A DNA stretch of 24,498 nucleotides, taken from an uncultured Lachnospiraceae bacterium. GTDB lineage: Bacteria > Bacillota > Clostridia > Lachnospirales > Lachnospiraceae. Each line of letters opens with the position of its first letter. Position 1 is the stretch's first letter. The stretch lies in the NCBI GenBank assembly GCA_900539175.1, contig UQAW01000060.1:1-24498 (forward strand), written 5' to 3'. The notes beneath the pieces were generated by a model. That model saw only the letters and a list, made by a program, of their open reading frames with translations, was not told the origin of the DNA and did not search any database. Both the position numbers and the translations under genes were made by a program. Shown one piece after another: positions 15,780-23,011 of this stretch.

Positions 15780-16883
15780 ATGAAAAGAAAACTCTTAGGT
15801 GTATTATTATGTGCAGCAGTAACAACAACAATGTTTGCAGGATGTGGCGACGGCGGATCAGATGCAAAATCCACTTCTGGAACAAGTGAAGTATCCACCA
15901 GCGGTTCAAGTGCAAAATCTGAATCAGGTGATGACGGTTCAGCTTCCGGTGACATGATCACAGTTGGTTTCGCACAGGTTGGACATGAATCTGACTGGCG
16001 TACCGCTTCTACAAAGTCCTGTCAGGATGTATTCTCAAAAGAGAATGGTTATGATCTGCAGTTCGTAGACTGTGATAATGATTCCGCAGTTCAGTTGGAA
16101 GCAGTTCGTAACTTCATCGAGCAGGATGTTGATTATATCATCATTGACCCGATCGTTTCCACTGGTTGGGACACTGTATTGACAGAGTGTGAAGACGCTG
16201 GTATCCCGGTAATCGTTATCGACCGTACGATTGATGATTCTGACAAATATGCAGCATGGGTAGGATCTAACTTTAAGACAGAGGGTGTTGCAGCAGGTGA
16301 GTGGCTGAAAGCTTATGCGGCAGAAAAAGGCATCAGCGAAATCAATGCTCTTGTAATTGAAGGTTCTACAGGTGCTTCCGCAACAATCGGACGTACAGAT
16401 GGTTTCAAAGAGGTTGCTGACAGAGAAGGATGGACAATTCTTGATTCTCAGAGCGGTGACTTTACTCAGGATGGCGGACAGGAAGTTATGGAGTCTTACA
16501 TCAAGAGTTATGAAGGCAAATTCAATGTAGTTATCTGCCAGAATGATAACGAGGCATTTGGTGCAATGGACGCTATGAAAGCAGCAGGCGTTTCCTACGG
16601 TGTAGACGGCGATGTTATCCTTGTTTCCTTTGATGCTTGTACAGCAGGTCTTGAGTATGTAATGTCTGGCGATATCAATGCAGACTTTGAGTGTAACCCA
16701 CTTGCAGCTCCGGCAGTTGAAGAAGTTATTAAAACTTTAGCATCCGGCGGAACACCTGAGAAAGAAGTATACATGACAGAGCACTGGTATGTAAATGAGG
16801 ATATCGTTAAATCTATCGAAGTTAACGGTGAGACTCAGGAAATGACAGTTGTAACACAGGAAATCGTTGACGCTCAGTACTAA
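15780..16883 (+). CDS. Sugar ABC transporter substrate-binding lipoprotein, YtfQ-like (first copy)
   Basis: 367 residues from ATG 15780 with GGGAGG upstream; an open-frame extension to 15714 lacks a ribosome site. The signal peptide ends in FAGC (lipidated Cys22), then a Ser/Gly/Asp-rich linker to about residue 57. The mature domain is a periplasmic-binding type 1 fold (ribose/galactose cluster). Shared phrases with E. coli YtfQ, the galactofuranose-binding protein, include VGFAQVGHESDWR, IDPIVSTGWD, VIDRTIDD, QSGDFT and QEVMESYIK. The ligand-side loop reads DCDNDSAVQLEAV where YtfQ and the second copy have a QQKQEN-type sequence, so the pocket may differ. Located outside the membrane, it would deliver sugar to the two permeases downstream. 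The substrate is inferred from family only. Confidence 0.9.
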   Translation: MKRKLLGVLLCAAVTTTMFAGCGDGGSDAKSTSGTSEVSTSGSSAKSESGDDGSASGDMITVGFAQVGHESDWRTASTKSCQDVFSKENGYDLQFVDCDNDSAVQLEAVRNFIEQDVDYIIIDPIVSTGWDTVLTECEDAGIPVIVIDRTIDDSDKYAAWVGSNFKTEGVAAGEWLKAYAAEKGISEINALVIEGSTGASATIGRTDGFKEVADREGWTILDSQSGDFTQDGGQEVMESYIKSYEGKFNVVICQNDNEAFGAMDAMKAAGVSYGVDGDVILVSFDACTAGLEYVMSGDINADFECNPLAAPAVEEVIKTLASGGTPEKEVYMTEHWYVNEDIVKSIEVNGETQEMTVVTQEIVDAQY

Positions 16884-16944
16884 TTTGAATTCGCATATGT
16901 GGGAACATGTGCTCCACAAAACGGAAACTGATTAGCTACCATTT

Positions 16945-16978
16945 TTGAGGGGAGCCCACAAGACAGGGCTTCCCTCAA
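16945..16978 (+). other. Strong intercistronic hairpin without a U-tract
   Basis: A 13-bp stem with one G-T pair (16945-16957 with 16966-16978) and an 8-base loop, in the 148-base gap between the binding-protein and ATPase genes. It is followed by ATTTAACTG, not a T-run. This is the usual arrangement for a stabilising or partially attenuating structure that lets the binding protein be made in excess over the membrane complex. Confidence 0.7.
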
Positions 16979-17031
16979 TTTAACTGTAAACTGGGCTGAT
17001 TTTTCGCCTGAATGATGGAAAGGATAAGATT

Positions 17032-18552
17032 ATGGACAATAATGTTGTATTAACGATGCGTGGCATTACGATGACCTTTCCCGGTGTAAAAGCTCTGGAT
17101 AATGTTGATTTTACTTTGAGACGGGGAGAAATTCACGCACTGATGGGAGAAAATGGTGCGGGAAAGTCAACACTGATCAAGTGTCTGACAGGTATTAACG
17201 CTTTCGAAGCAGGAGAGATTCATGTGGAAGGGATTGATGGTCCGATTGTGAATCATTCCACTCTGGATGCACAGAAGAAAGGTATTTCCACTGTGTATCA
17301 GGAAGTAAACCTTTGTCCAAACCTGAGCGTTGCCGAGAATCTTTTTATCGGAAGAGAGCCAAAGACAAAAATCGGAACGATTGATCGGAAAGAGATGGTA
17401 AAACGTTCTCAAAAGATTGTAAAAGATCTGGATCTGGACATTGATGTAACACAGAATCTGGAAGAGTATTCACTGGCGCTTCAGCAGATGATTGCAATTG
17501 CACGTGCAGTAGATATGGATTGTAAGGTTCTGATTCTGGATGAGCCGACCTCTTCTCTGGATGACAATGAAGTAGAGAAGTTGTTTGGTTTGATGAATTC
17601 ATTGAAAGCGAAAGGAGTAGGTATTGTATTTGTTACCCACTTCCTGGAGCAGGTATATGCAGTTTGCGACAGAATCACAGTTCTCCGTAATGGACAGCTG
17701 GTTGGAGAATATCCTATTGCTGATTTGCCGCGTGTAAAACTGGTAGCAGCCATGATGGGTAAAGATTTTGATGATCTTGCTTCTATTAAGTCCGATGAAT
17801 CACCGGTATTCTCAGATGAAGATCTTCTGATTGATGCTAAGGGCATGAGCCATAAGGGAACCATTAAGCCTTTTGATCTTCAGATTCATAAAGGTGAGGT
17901 TGTAGGATTTACCGGATTGTTGGGTTCCGGACGAAGCGAGCTTGCACGTGTTATCTATGGTGCTGATAAAAATCAGACTGGTACATTAAAGGTAAATGGA
18001 AAAGAAGTGAAGATTAACGCTCCGATTGATGCCATGAATCTTGGTATGGGACTTCTGCCGGATGACAGAAAGGCAGAAGGTATTATCTCAGAGCTGTCTG
18101 TGCGTGAAAATATTATTCTGGCATTACAGGCAAAGCGTGGAATGTTCAAACTTCTGCCTATGAGCAAGCAGATTGAACTTGCGGATAAGTATATTGAGAT
18201 GCTGCAGATTAAGACGGCAAGCCGTGAGACCGCGATTGGACGTCTTTCCGGTGGTAATCAGCAGAAAGTAATTCTGGGACGTTGGCTTGCCACAGATCCT
18301 GATTTCCTGATTCTGGATGAGCCGACCCGTGGTATTGATATTGGTACAAAGACAGAGATTCAGAAGCTGGTGCTGAAGCTTGCCAAAGAAGGCAAAGGTA
18401 TTGTATTCATTTCATCTGAAATCGAAGAGATGCTTCGTACCTGTTCCAAGATGGTAGTTCTTCGTGACGGCGCAAAAGTTGGTGAAATTACAGAAGGATT
18501 GACACAGGAATCTGTTATGAAAGCAATTGCAGGAGGTGGCGCTAATGAGTAA
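17032..18552 (+). CDS. Sugar ABC transporter double ATPase, YtfR/RbsA/MglA family
   Basis: 506 residues, the typical length for fused two-domain sugar ATPases (CUT2 class); AAAGGA ribosome site. First domain: Walker A GENGAGKST (39-47), Q-loop VYQE (88-91), a degenerate signature SLALQQ (147-152), Walker B VLILDEP (166-172), His203. Second domain: degenerate P-loop GLLGSGRSE (295-303), intact signature LSGGNQQ (405-411), Walker B FLILDEP (425-431). This asymmetry, one weak signature and one weak P-loop, is normal for the family, and one composite site is expected to hydrolyse ATP. It is cytoplasmic, attached to the permease pair. Its last eight bases overlap the first permease gene. Confidence 0.93.
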   Translation: MDNNVVLTMRGITMTFPGVKALDNVDFTLRRGEIHALMGENGAGKSTLIKCLTGINAFEAGEIHVEGIDGPIVNHSTLDAQKKGISTVYQEVNLCPNLSVAENLFIGREPKTKIGTIDRKEMVKRSQKIVKDLDLDIDVTQNLEEYSLALQQMIAIARAVDMDCKVLILDEPTSSLDDNEVEKLFGLMNSLKAKGVGIVFVTHFLEQVYAVCDRITVLRNGQLVGEYPIADLPRVKLVAAMMGKDFDDLASIKSDESPVFSDEDLLIDAKGMSHKGTIKPFDLQIHKGEVVGFTGLLGSGRSELARVIYGADKNQTGTLKVNGKEVKINAPIDAMNLGMGLLPDDRKAEGIISELSVRENIILALQAKRGMFKLLPMSKQIELADKYIEMLQIKTASRETAIGRLSGGNQQKVILGRWLATDPDFLILDEPTRGIDIGTKTEIQKLVLKLAKEGKGIVFISSEIEEMLRTCSKMVVLRDGAKVGEITEGLTQESVMKAIAGGGANE

Positions 18553-19612
18553 AATGAAGAAAATTACAGGAAAGGCGTTATTCCTTCCAATCTTTTGTAT
18601 GCTTTTGGTTATGTTGGTTAACGTTATCTATGATGCAGCAAGTGGAAACTTTGCATTTAGTTTTTTCAGCATATCAGTTAGAAATGGTGTCCTCTATGGC
18701 CGTCTGATTGATATTCTGAACCGTGGAAGTGAAATTGCGATTCTGGCCATCGGTATGACCTTGGTAGTATCTTCTTCTGCAGGTACGGATATTTCCGTTG
18801 GTTCCGTAATGTCATTGGCAGCTTCTTTCTGCTGTATGCTGTTGGTAGGATATGGAGTGGCTTCTACCAATGATCTGGCAGTTCCGTTGATTGTTGGTGT
18901 ACTTGGCGGTATCCTTCTTGCATGTGTATGTGGTGCCTTCAATGGTTTTCTGGTCGCATACCTGGGAGTGCAGCCGATGGTTGCAACATTGATCTTGTAT
19001 TCGGCAGCACGTGCAATCGGTCTGTTGCTCTGCAATAATCTGATTGTATATGTAAGAAATGATTCCTTTAAGTTCTTTGGTGGTTATCTGGCATTTATTC
19101 CCACACCTATCGTGATTGCAGCGGTTTGTATTCTGGTTGTCTCTATTTTATTGAAGAAGACAGCACTTGGTCTGTATGTACAGAGCGTAGGTATCAATAA
19201 AAAAGCTTCCCGTATTGCCGGACTGAACTCAGAGAAAATTATCTTTATTACATACATCGTGTGCGGACTTATGGCAGGTATCGCGGGAGTTGTAGCATCT
19301 TCACGTATCAGTTCTGCTGATTCCAACAATATCGGTCTGAATTATGAGATGGATGCTATCCTGGCAGTTGCACTTGGTGGAAACAGTCTTGGCGGCGGTA
19401 AGTTTAACCTTGCCGGTTCTATTATTGGAGCTTACACAATCCAGGCTATTACAACAACATTGTATGCTTTGGGTGTATCTTCTGATCAGGCACCGGTATA
19501 TAAGGCTATCATCGTTATTATCATTGTTGCCATCCAGGCACCTCCGTTTAAGGCATGGATGAAGCAGCAGTCTGCAAAGAGAGCATTGAAAAAAGGAGGT
19601 GCTGCAGCATGA
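18545..19612 (+). CDS. Sugar ABC transporter permease 1, YtfT-like
   Basis: 355 residues from ATG 18545, preceded by AGGAGGTGG inside the ATPase gene; a TTG 18 bases earlier is rejected. Multiple hydrophobic segments (about 8-10) fit a BPD_transp_2 (RbsC/XylH-type) permease. The conserved cytoplasmic-loop motif appears as SAGTDISVGSVMSLAA. The late glycine-rich stretch AVALGGNSLGGGKFNLAGSIIGA is also characteristic. It forms a heterodimeric channel with the next gene product and couples to the ATPase. Overlap with the ATPase is 8 bases and with the next permease ATGA, so production is translationally coupled. Confidence 0.92.
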   Translation: MSKMKKITGKALFLPIFCMLLVMLVNVIYDAASGNFAFSFFSISVRNGVLYGRLIDILNRGSEIAILAIGMTLVVSSSAGTDISVGSVMSLAASFCCMLLVGYGVASTNDLAVPLIVGVLGGILLACVCGAFNGFLVAYLGVQPMVATLILYSAARAIGLLLCNNLIVYVRNDSFKFFGGYLAFIPTPIVIAAVCILVVSILLKKTALGLYVQSVGINKKASRIAGLNSEKIIFITYIVCGLMAGIAGVVASSRISSADSNNIGLNYEMDAILAVALGGNSLGGGKFNLAGSIIGAYTIQAITTTLYALGVSSDQAPVYKAIIVIIIVAIQAPPFKAWMKQQSAKRALKKGGAAA

Positions 19613-20625
19613 AAAACAAAAAGATAAACAGTAATACACTTCTTTTGATTATTACAATTGTGTTGTTTGTTGTGATGTATGCTGCCGGATGTATCGTGTA
19701 TTCTTCCAAAGGATTCACACATCTGCAGACCTTTTTAAATATCCTGATCAATAATGCAGGACTGATCTGTGTAACATGCGGTATGACATGTATTATGTTG
19801 ACCGGCGGCATTGATATTTCCGTTGGTTCTCTGATTGCGATGGATTGTATGATTATTGCAGTCGGTATTGAACGGTGGCATATGAATGCAATTCTTCTGT
19901 GTGTACTCGTTCTTGTAATTGGTGTTGTGTTTGGTCTTGTACAGGGATTCCTGATTGGTTATCTGGATATTCAGCCTTTCATCGTAACAATGGCTGGTAT
20001 GTTCTTCGGACGTGGTATGACAGCAGTGATCTGTACAGATCAGGTTTCCATCAGTGCAAGTAAGTTCTTTGTATCTCTGGCGAATATGAAGATTAATCTT
20101 CCGTTTGGCGGTTATACGAATAATAAAGGTGTTCTGCAAGTCCCCTTTGTTCGAATTACAGTTGTGATTGCATTGCTTGTATTGATATTGATTTTCCTGA
20201 TGCTTCGTTATACGAAGTTTGGACGCAGCCTGTATGCTGTCGGTGGAAGTGAAAGTTCTGCGATTATGATGGGCTTGAATGTAAAGATGACAAAGTTAAA
20301 AGCTTATGTATTATCTTCCTTCCTTTGCTCTATCGGCGGTATCTGTTTCTGTCTGAATACGATGTCTGGTAGTGTACAGCAGGCAAAGGGTCTGGAAATG
20401 GATGCAATTTCCTCCGCTGTCATCGGTGGTACACTTCTTACCGGTGGTGTGGGCAATGTAATAGGATCATTCTTCGGGGTACTTATCAATGGTACGATTT
20501 CTACTCTGGTTAAGACGAATGGTAAGCTTTTGAGTTCCTGGTCAAATATCGCAGTTGCTGTATTACTTTGCTTCTTTATCGTATTGCAGAGTGTTTTTGC
20601 TAAAATTAAAGCAAGCAAAAAGTAA
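19609..20625 (+). CDS. Sugar ABC transporter permease 2, YjfF-like
   Basis: 338 residues from ATG 19609 with AAAGGAGGT 8 bases upstream; an upstream in-frame ATG at 19555 lies inside permease 1 and lacks a site. It is a BPD_transp_2 membrane protein with about 8-10 hydrophobic segments. Motifs include MLTGGIDISVGSLIAMD and SAVIGGTLLTGGVGNVIGS, the two most conserved stretches of CUT2 permeases. Two different permeases with a double ATPase match the E. coli ytfQ-ytfR-ytfT-yjfF layout, as opposed to rbs or mgl, which have a single permease gene. This supports a galactofuranose-type importer, though the substrate is unproven. Confidence 0.92.
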   Translation: MKNKKINSNTLLLIITIVLFVVMYAAGCIVYSSKGFTHLQTFLNILINNAGLICVTCGMTCIMLTGGIDISVGSLIAMDCMIIAVGIERWHMNAILLCVLVLVIGVVFGLVQGFLIGYLDIQPFIVTMAGMFFGRGMTAVICTDQVSISASKFFVSLANMKINLPFGGYTNNKGVLQVPFVRITVVIALLVLILIFLMLRYTKFGRSLYAVGGSESSAIMMGLNVKMTKLKAYVLSSFLCSIGGICFCLNTMSGSVQQAKGLEMDAISSAVIGGTLLTGGVGNVIGSFFGVLINGTISTLVKTNGKLLSSWSNIAVAVLLCFFIVLQSVFAKIKASKK

Positions 20626-20642
20626 GGATAATATAAGAGTCC

Positions 20643-20679
20643 AAAAAGAGGGATTGCACAAAGCGGTTCCTCTTTTTTT
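20643..20679 (+). terminator. Intrinsic terminator after permease 2
   Basis: AAAAAGAGG (20643-20651) pairs with CCTCTTTTT (20669-20677), and the T-run extends to 20679. It separates the importer core from the second binding-protein gene, perhaps incompletely. Confidence 0.75.
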
Positions 20680-20752
20680 GAACACGCTTTAGAGTGACCG
20701 CAATTAAACTGGCTCCAGAGGGTGGATTAAGGTCGCCAAAAGCAGAGACTTG

Positions 20753-20761
20753 TGTTATACT
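20753..20761 (+). promoter_or_regulatory. Extended -10 promoter for the second binding-protein gene
   Basis: TGT directly precedes TATACT (20756-20761), an extended -10; no good -35 is seen 17 bases upstream. It is 33 bases before the start codon and after the terminator, so this gene can be expressed separately from the importer. A TATACT box with the same extended TG context precedes the MarR gene. Confidence 0.55.
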
Positions 20762-20794
20762 ATCGGTATGGGAGCATGAAAAGGAGGGCGAAGC

Positions 20795-21817
20795 ATGCGG
20801 AAAAAGGGTACAGGTTTTGGTCTGTTTTTGTTGGCTTTTCTGCTTCTCACTGGTTGTACAGGAGAAGAAAATGCTTCAGAGGATTCCGTATTGTATGAAG
20901 ATGAAGTTGTGGACAGTGAAGATATCGTGGTAGGTTATTCTCAGGTTGGTTCAGAATCTGATTGGCGTACGGCGAATACGGAATCTTTTGAACAGACATT
21001 CACAGAAGCGAACGGATATTTTCTGCTCTTTGAGGATGCACAGCAGAAACAGGAAAATCAATTAAAGGCCATTCGTAACTTTATCCTTCAGGAGGTTGAT
21101 TATATTATTCTGGATCCGATTGTGGAGACAGGATGGGATGCAGTTCTTCAGGAAGCCAAAGATGCTGGTATTCCGGTTATTCTGGTGGATCGTACTGTAA
21201 AAGTTGAAGATGAGGATTTATATACTTGCTGGGTTGGAAGTGATTTTACCAGAGAGGGAGAGCAGGCGGGTGAATGGCTGAAAAATTATCTGGAACAGCA
21301 GGGACGCAGTGAGGAAGAGATTCGGATTGTGACTCTTCAGGGTACTTTGGATTCCTCTTCACAAATCGGACGCACCCAGGGATTTCAAAAGGTGTTGCAT
21401 ACACAGGATAACTGGCTTATGCTGGAAAGCCAGTCAGGGGATTTTACGCAGGCCAAAGGTCGTGAGGTCATGGAATATTTTCTTAATACGTATGAGGATA
21501 TTGATGTAGTGATAGGTGAGAATGACAATATGACATTTGGAGCCATTGATGCAATTAAAGCTGCTGGAAAAACCTGCGGTCCCAATGGAGATATTATAAT
21601 TCTATCTTTTGACGCGGTCAGGGCAGCATTAGTGTCTATGAAAAATGGAGATATTAACGCTGATTTTGAGTGCAATCCGCTTCTGGGTCCCAGAGTAGCA
21701 GAAATTATTGAACAGTTGGAACATGGAGAAACAGTTGATAAAATTCAGTATGTAGAAGAAACTTATTTTGATTCGTCTATGGATTTAAAGGAGAGTATTA
21801 AAGAACGTGCTTATTAA
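20795..21817 (+). CDS. Sugar-binding lipoprotein, YtfQ-like (second copy; transporter or sensor subunit)
   Basis: 340 residues, ATG with AGGAGG upstream. The signal peptide ends in LLTGC (lipidated Cys21), with a short acidic linker, then a type 1 periplasmic-binding domain. It is clearly a paralogue of the first binding protein (shared SESDWRTA-like start, NFI-Q-VDYII-DPIV-TGWD, QSGDFTQ, NADFECNPL). It keeps the DAQQKQENQLKAIRNF loop that is nearly identical to E. coli YtfQ (GQQKQENQIKAV), which the first copy has lost. It has its own promoter and lies outside the transporter core. It may be the true galactofuranose-type binding protein, a high-affinity alternative, or a sensing partner for the YesM kinase. 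The last is an inference from the XylFII-LytS precedent. Confidence 0.88.
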   Translation: MRKKGTGFGLFLLAFLLLTGCTGEENASEDSVLYEDEVVDSEDIVVGYSQVGSESDWRTANTESFEQTFTEANGYFLLFEDAQQKQENQLKAIRNFILQEVDYIILDPIVETGWDAVLQEAKDAGIPVILVDRTVKVEDEDLYTCWVGSDFTREGEQAGEWLKNYLEQQGRSEEEIRIVTLQGTLDSSSQIGRTQGFQKVLHTQDNWLMLESQSGDFTQAKGREVMEYFLNTYEDIDVVIGENDNMTFGAIDAIKAAGKTCGPNGDIIILSFDAVRAALVSMKNGDINADFECNPLLGPRVAEIIEQLEHGETVDKIQYVEETYFDSSMDLKESIKERAY

Positions 21818-21866
21818 AAAGAACCGCATCAACACCTTTCGGAATCGGATGTTGATGCGGTTCTTT
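21818..21866. terminator. Bidirectional intrinsic terminator
   Basis: A perfect 17-bp stem (21818-21834 with 21850-21866) and 15-base loop begin directly after the TAA of the second binding-protein gene. The right arm overlaps the stop codon of the convergent PHP gene. T-runs are present on both strands. Confidence 0.92.
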
Positions 21867-22602
21867 ATTTGTAGCATTTCTTTGTCAGGAAGTTCATGAA
21901 TCGTTTGGATGAAGTGTTTAATACCAGTTCTTCTGGGAAATGCACCTGTTTCAAAAGGTCGTATGCAAATTTATGGGCGCCTACCTCTGTTTCAATGTGC
22001 GCATCGCTTCCGACTGTAATCGGTTGTTGGAACTCCATACACAATTGCAACATTTCCAGATCAATTTCCTGTGCTCCGGTTCTGGTACAGCGAAAGTCCA
22101 GAGAATGGTTGTTTACCTCTAAAATTTTTCCATATTCTTTGGCGCCTTTCACAAGTTCTTTCATATCTACCGGATATCGTCCGTCATCAGGATGACCGAT
22201 AATGGTTACGTAAGGATTTTCCATTACTTTCAGATAGGTTTTTGTATTTTCTTTCGCACTTCGGCTGGTAATACAGGGGATATGCATACTGGCAATTGTG
22301 AGATCCAGCTTTTTTAATACAGAGGTTGGAAGATCTATTTTTCCATCTTCCAGAATATTCAATTCGCTTCCAAACAAAAATTTTGTCTTGCCTCCAAATT
22401 TTTTTTGATAATATTCGCGGTCAATCATATCAGAATTGGAAAAATAAAACAAGTGCGGACCTCCGGGCATTTCAGGTGCATGATCTGTGATACACAGAAG
22501 CTCCAGGTCTTTATCAACGGCAGCCTGCATCATTTCTGTCATGGTATTGTAGGCATGTCCGCTTGCAATGGTGTGTGTATGAGTGTCCAGTACATAGTTC
22601 AT
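21865..22602 (-). CDS. PHP-domain metal-dependent phosphatase, YcdX-like
   Basis: 245 residues, ATG 22602 with AAGGAGG upstream. PHP-superfamily metal ligands appear in order: DTHTHT (His8, His10), HAYNT (His16), ITDHAPEM, GSELNIL (Glu), SMH, GHPDDGRYP, NNHSLDF and a final GSDAH. This is the full set expected for the YcdX subgroup, which binds three Zn/Mn ions and hydrolyses small phosphate esters. The natural substrate is not known from sequence. No signal peptide, so cytoplasmic. It stands alone and has its own good promoter with a palindrome across the -35 region. Homologues are often annotated as putative hydrolases or histidinol-phosphatase-like, but nothing here links it to histidine synthesis. 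Confidence 0.92.
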   Translation of the reverse strand: MNYVLDTHTHTIASGHAYNTMTEMMQAAVDKDLELLCITDHAPEMPGGPHLFYFSNSDMIDREYYQKKFGGKTKFLFGSELNILEDGKIDLPTSVLKKLDLTIASMHIPCITSRSAKENTKTYLKVMENPYVTIIGHPDDGRYPVDMKELVKGAKEYGKILEVNNHSLDFRCTRTGAQEIDLEMLQLCMEFQQPITVGSDAHIETEVGAHKFAYDLLKQVHFPEELVLNTSSKRFMNFLTKKCYK

Positions 22603-22656
22603 GGTGTTGTCCTCCTTGTCAATTTAATTATAAAAATCGTGAATTTATCTGAAACT

Positions 22657-22695
22657 ATTATAGGTGAAATTAGACAGATTATCAATACTGTCTAA
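22657..22695 (-). promoter_or_regulatory. PHP-gene promoter with an overlapping palindrome
   Basis: On the minus strand, TTGATA (complement of 22680-22685) and TATAAT (complement of 22657-22662) are 17 bases apart. A perfect 8-bp inverted repeat, TTAGACAG (22670-22677) / CTGTCTAA (22688-22695), is centred on the -35 box and sits 16 bases upstream of the metK -35. This is a good operator candidate. Confidence 0.65.
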
Positions 22696-22711
22696 ATTCG
22701 GTAAAATTCCC

Positions 22712-22740
22712 TTGACGAATACTGTAAAATGCGGTATTGT
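22712..22740 (+). promoter_or_regulatory. Probable metK promoter
   Basis: TTGACG (22712-22717) and TATTGT (22735-22740) are spaced 17 bases. A start a few bases downstream would place the SAM riboswitch near the 5' end of the transcript. Confidence 0.55.
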
Positions 22741-22770
22741 ATTATAGGTAAACATAATAGTAATGCTTTT

Positions 22771-22869
22771 CTCTTATTCAGAGTGGTGGAGGTACAAAGG
22801 ACCTGCGAAGCCACGGCAACCCCCGATGTGGAAGGTGCCAACCTGAGCGAATGTTTCGAACAATAAGGG
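22771..22869 (+). promoter_or_regulatory. SAM-I (S-box) riboswitch
   Basis: P1 is CTCTTATT (22771-22778) with AATAAGGG (22862-22869). The conserved S-box core follows in order: AGAGTGGTGGAGG kink-turn side, GAAGCCACGGCAACC, and GGAAGGTGCCAACC, with the intervening P3 and P4 stems. The ligand is S-adenosylmethionine; binding should favour the terminator just downstream and lower metK expression when SAM is plentiful. Confidence 0.95.
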
Positions 22870-22890
22870 GATTTGATGATTGATTTATTG

Positions 22891-22916
22891 AGTCCGCCTT
22901 TCAGACGGACTTTTTT
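22891..22916 (+). terminator. Riboswitch-controlled intrinsic terminator
   Basis: AGTCCG (22891-22896) pairs with CGGACT (22906-22911) and is followed by a T-run to 22916. It lies 22 bases after the aptamer, as in other S-box expression platforms. The competing antiterminator was not resolved by eye. Confidence 0.85.
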
Positions 22917-22945
22917 AGTACCTTATTATGCAAAAACGCATGAGT

Positions 22946-22966
22946 AGCCGGATCGTTTCGCCGGCT
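22946..22966 (+). other. GC-rich hairpin in the metK leader
   Basis: AGCCGG (22946-22951) and CCGGCT (22961-22966) form a perfect 6-bp stem with a 9-base loop, between the riboswitch terminator and the metK ribosome site. There is no T-run, so it is not a second terminator. It may protect the read-through mRNA. Confidence 0.5.
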
Positions 22967-23011
22967 GTGATCAAAAGAAGAAAAGCAGCCCATGTAAAAA
23001 GGAGAAAATAG

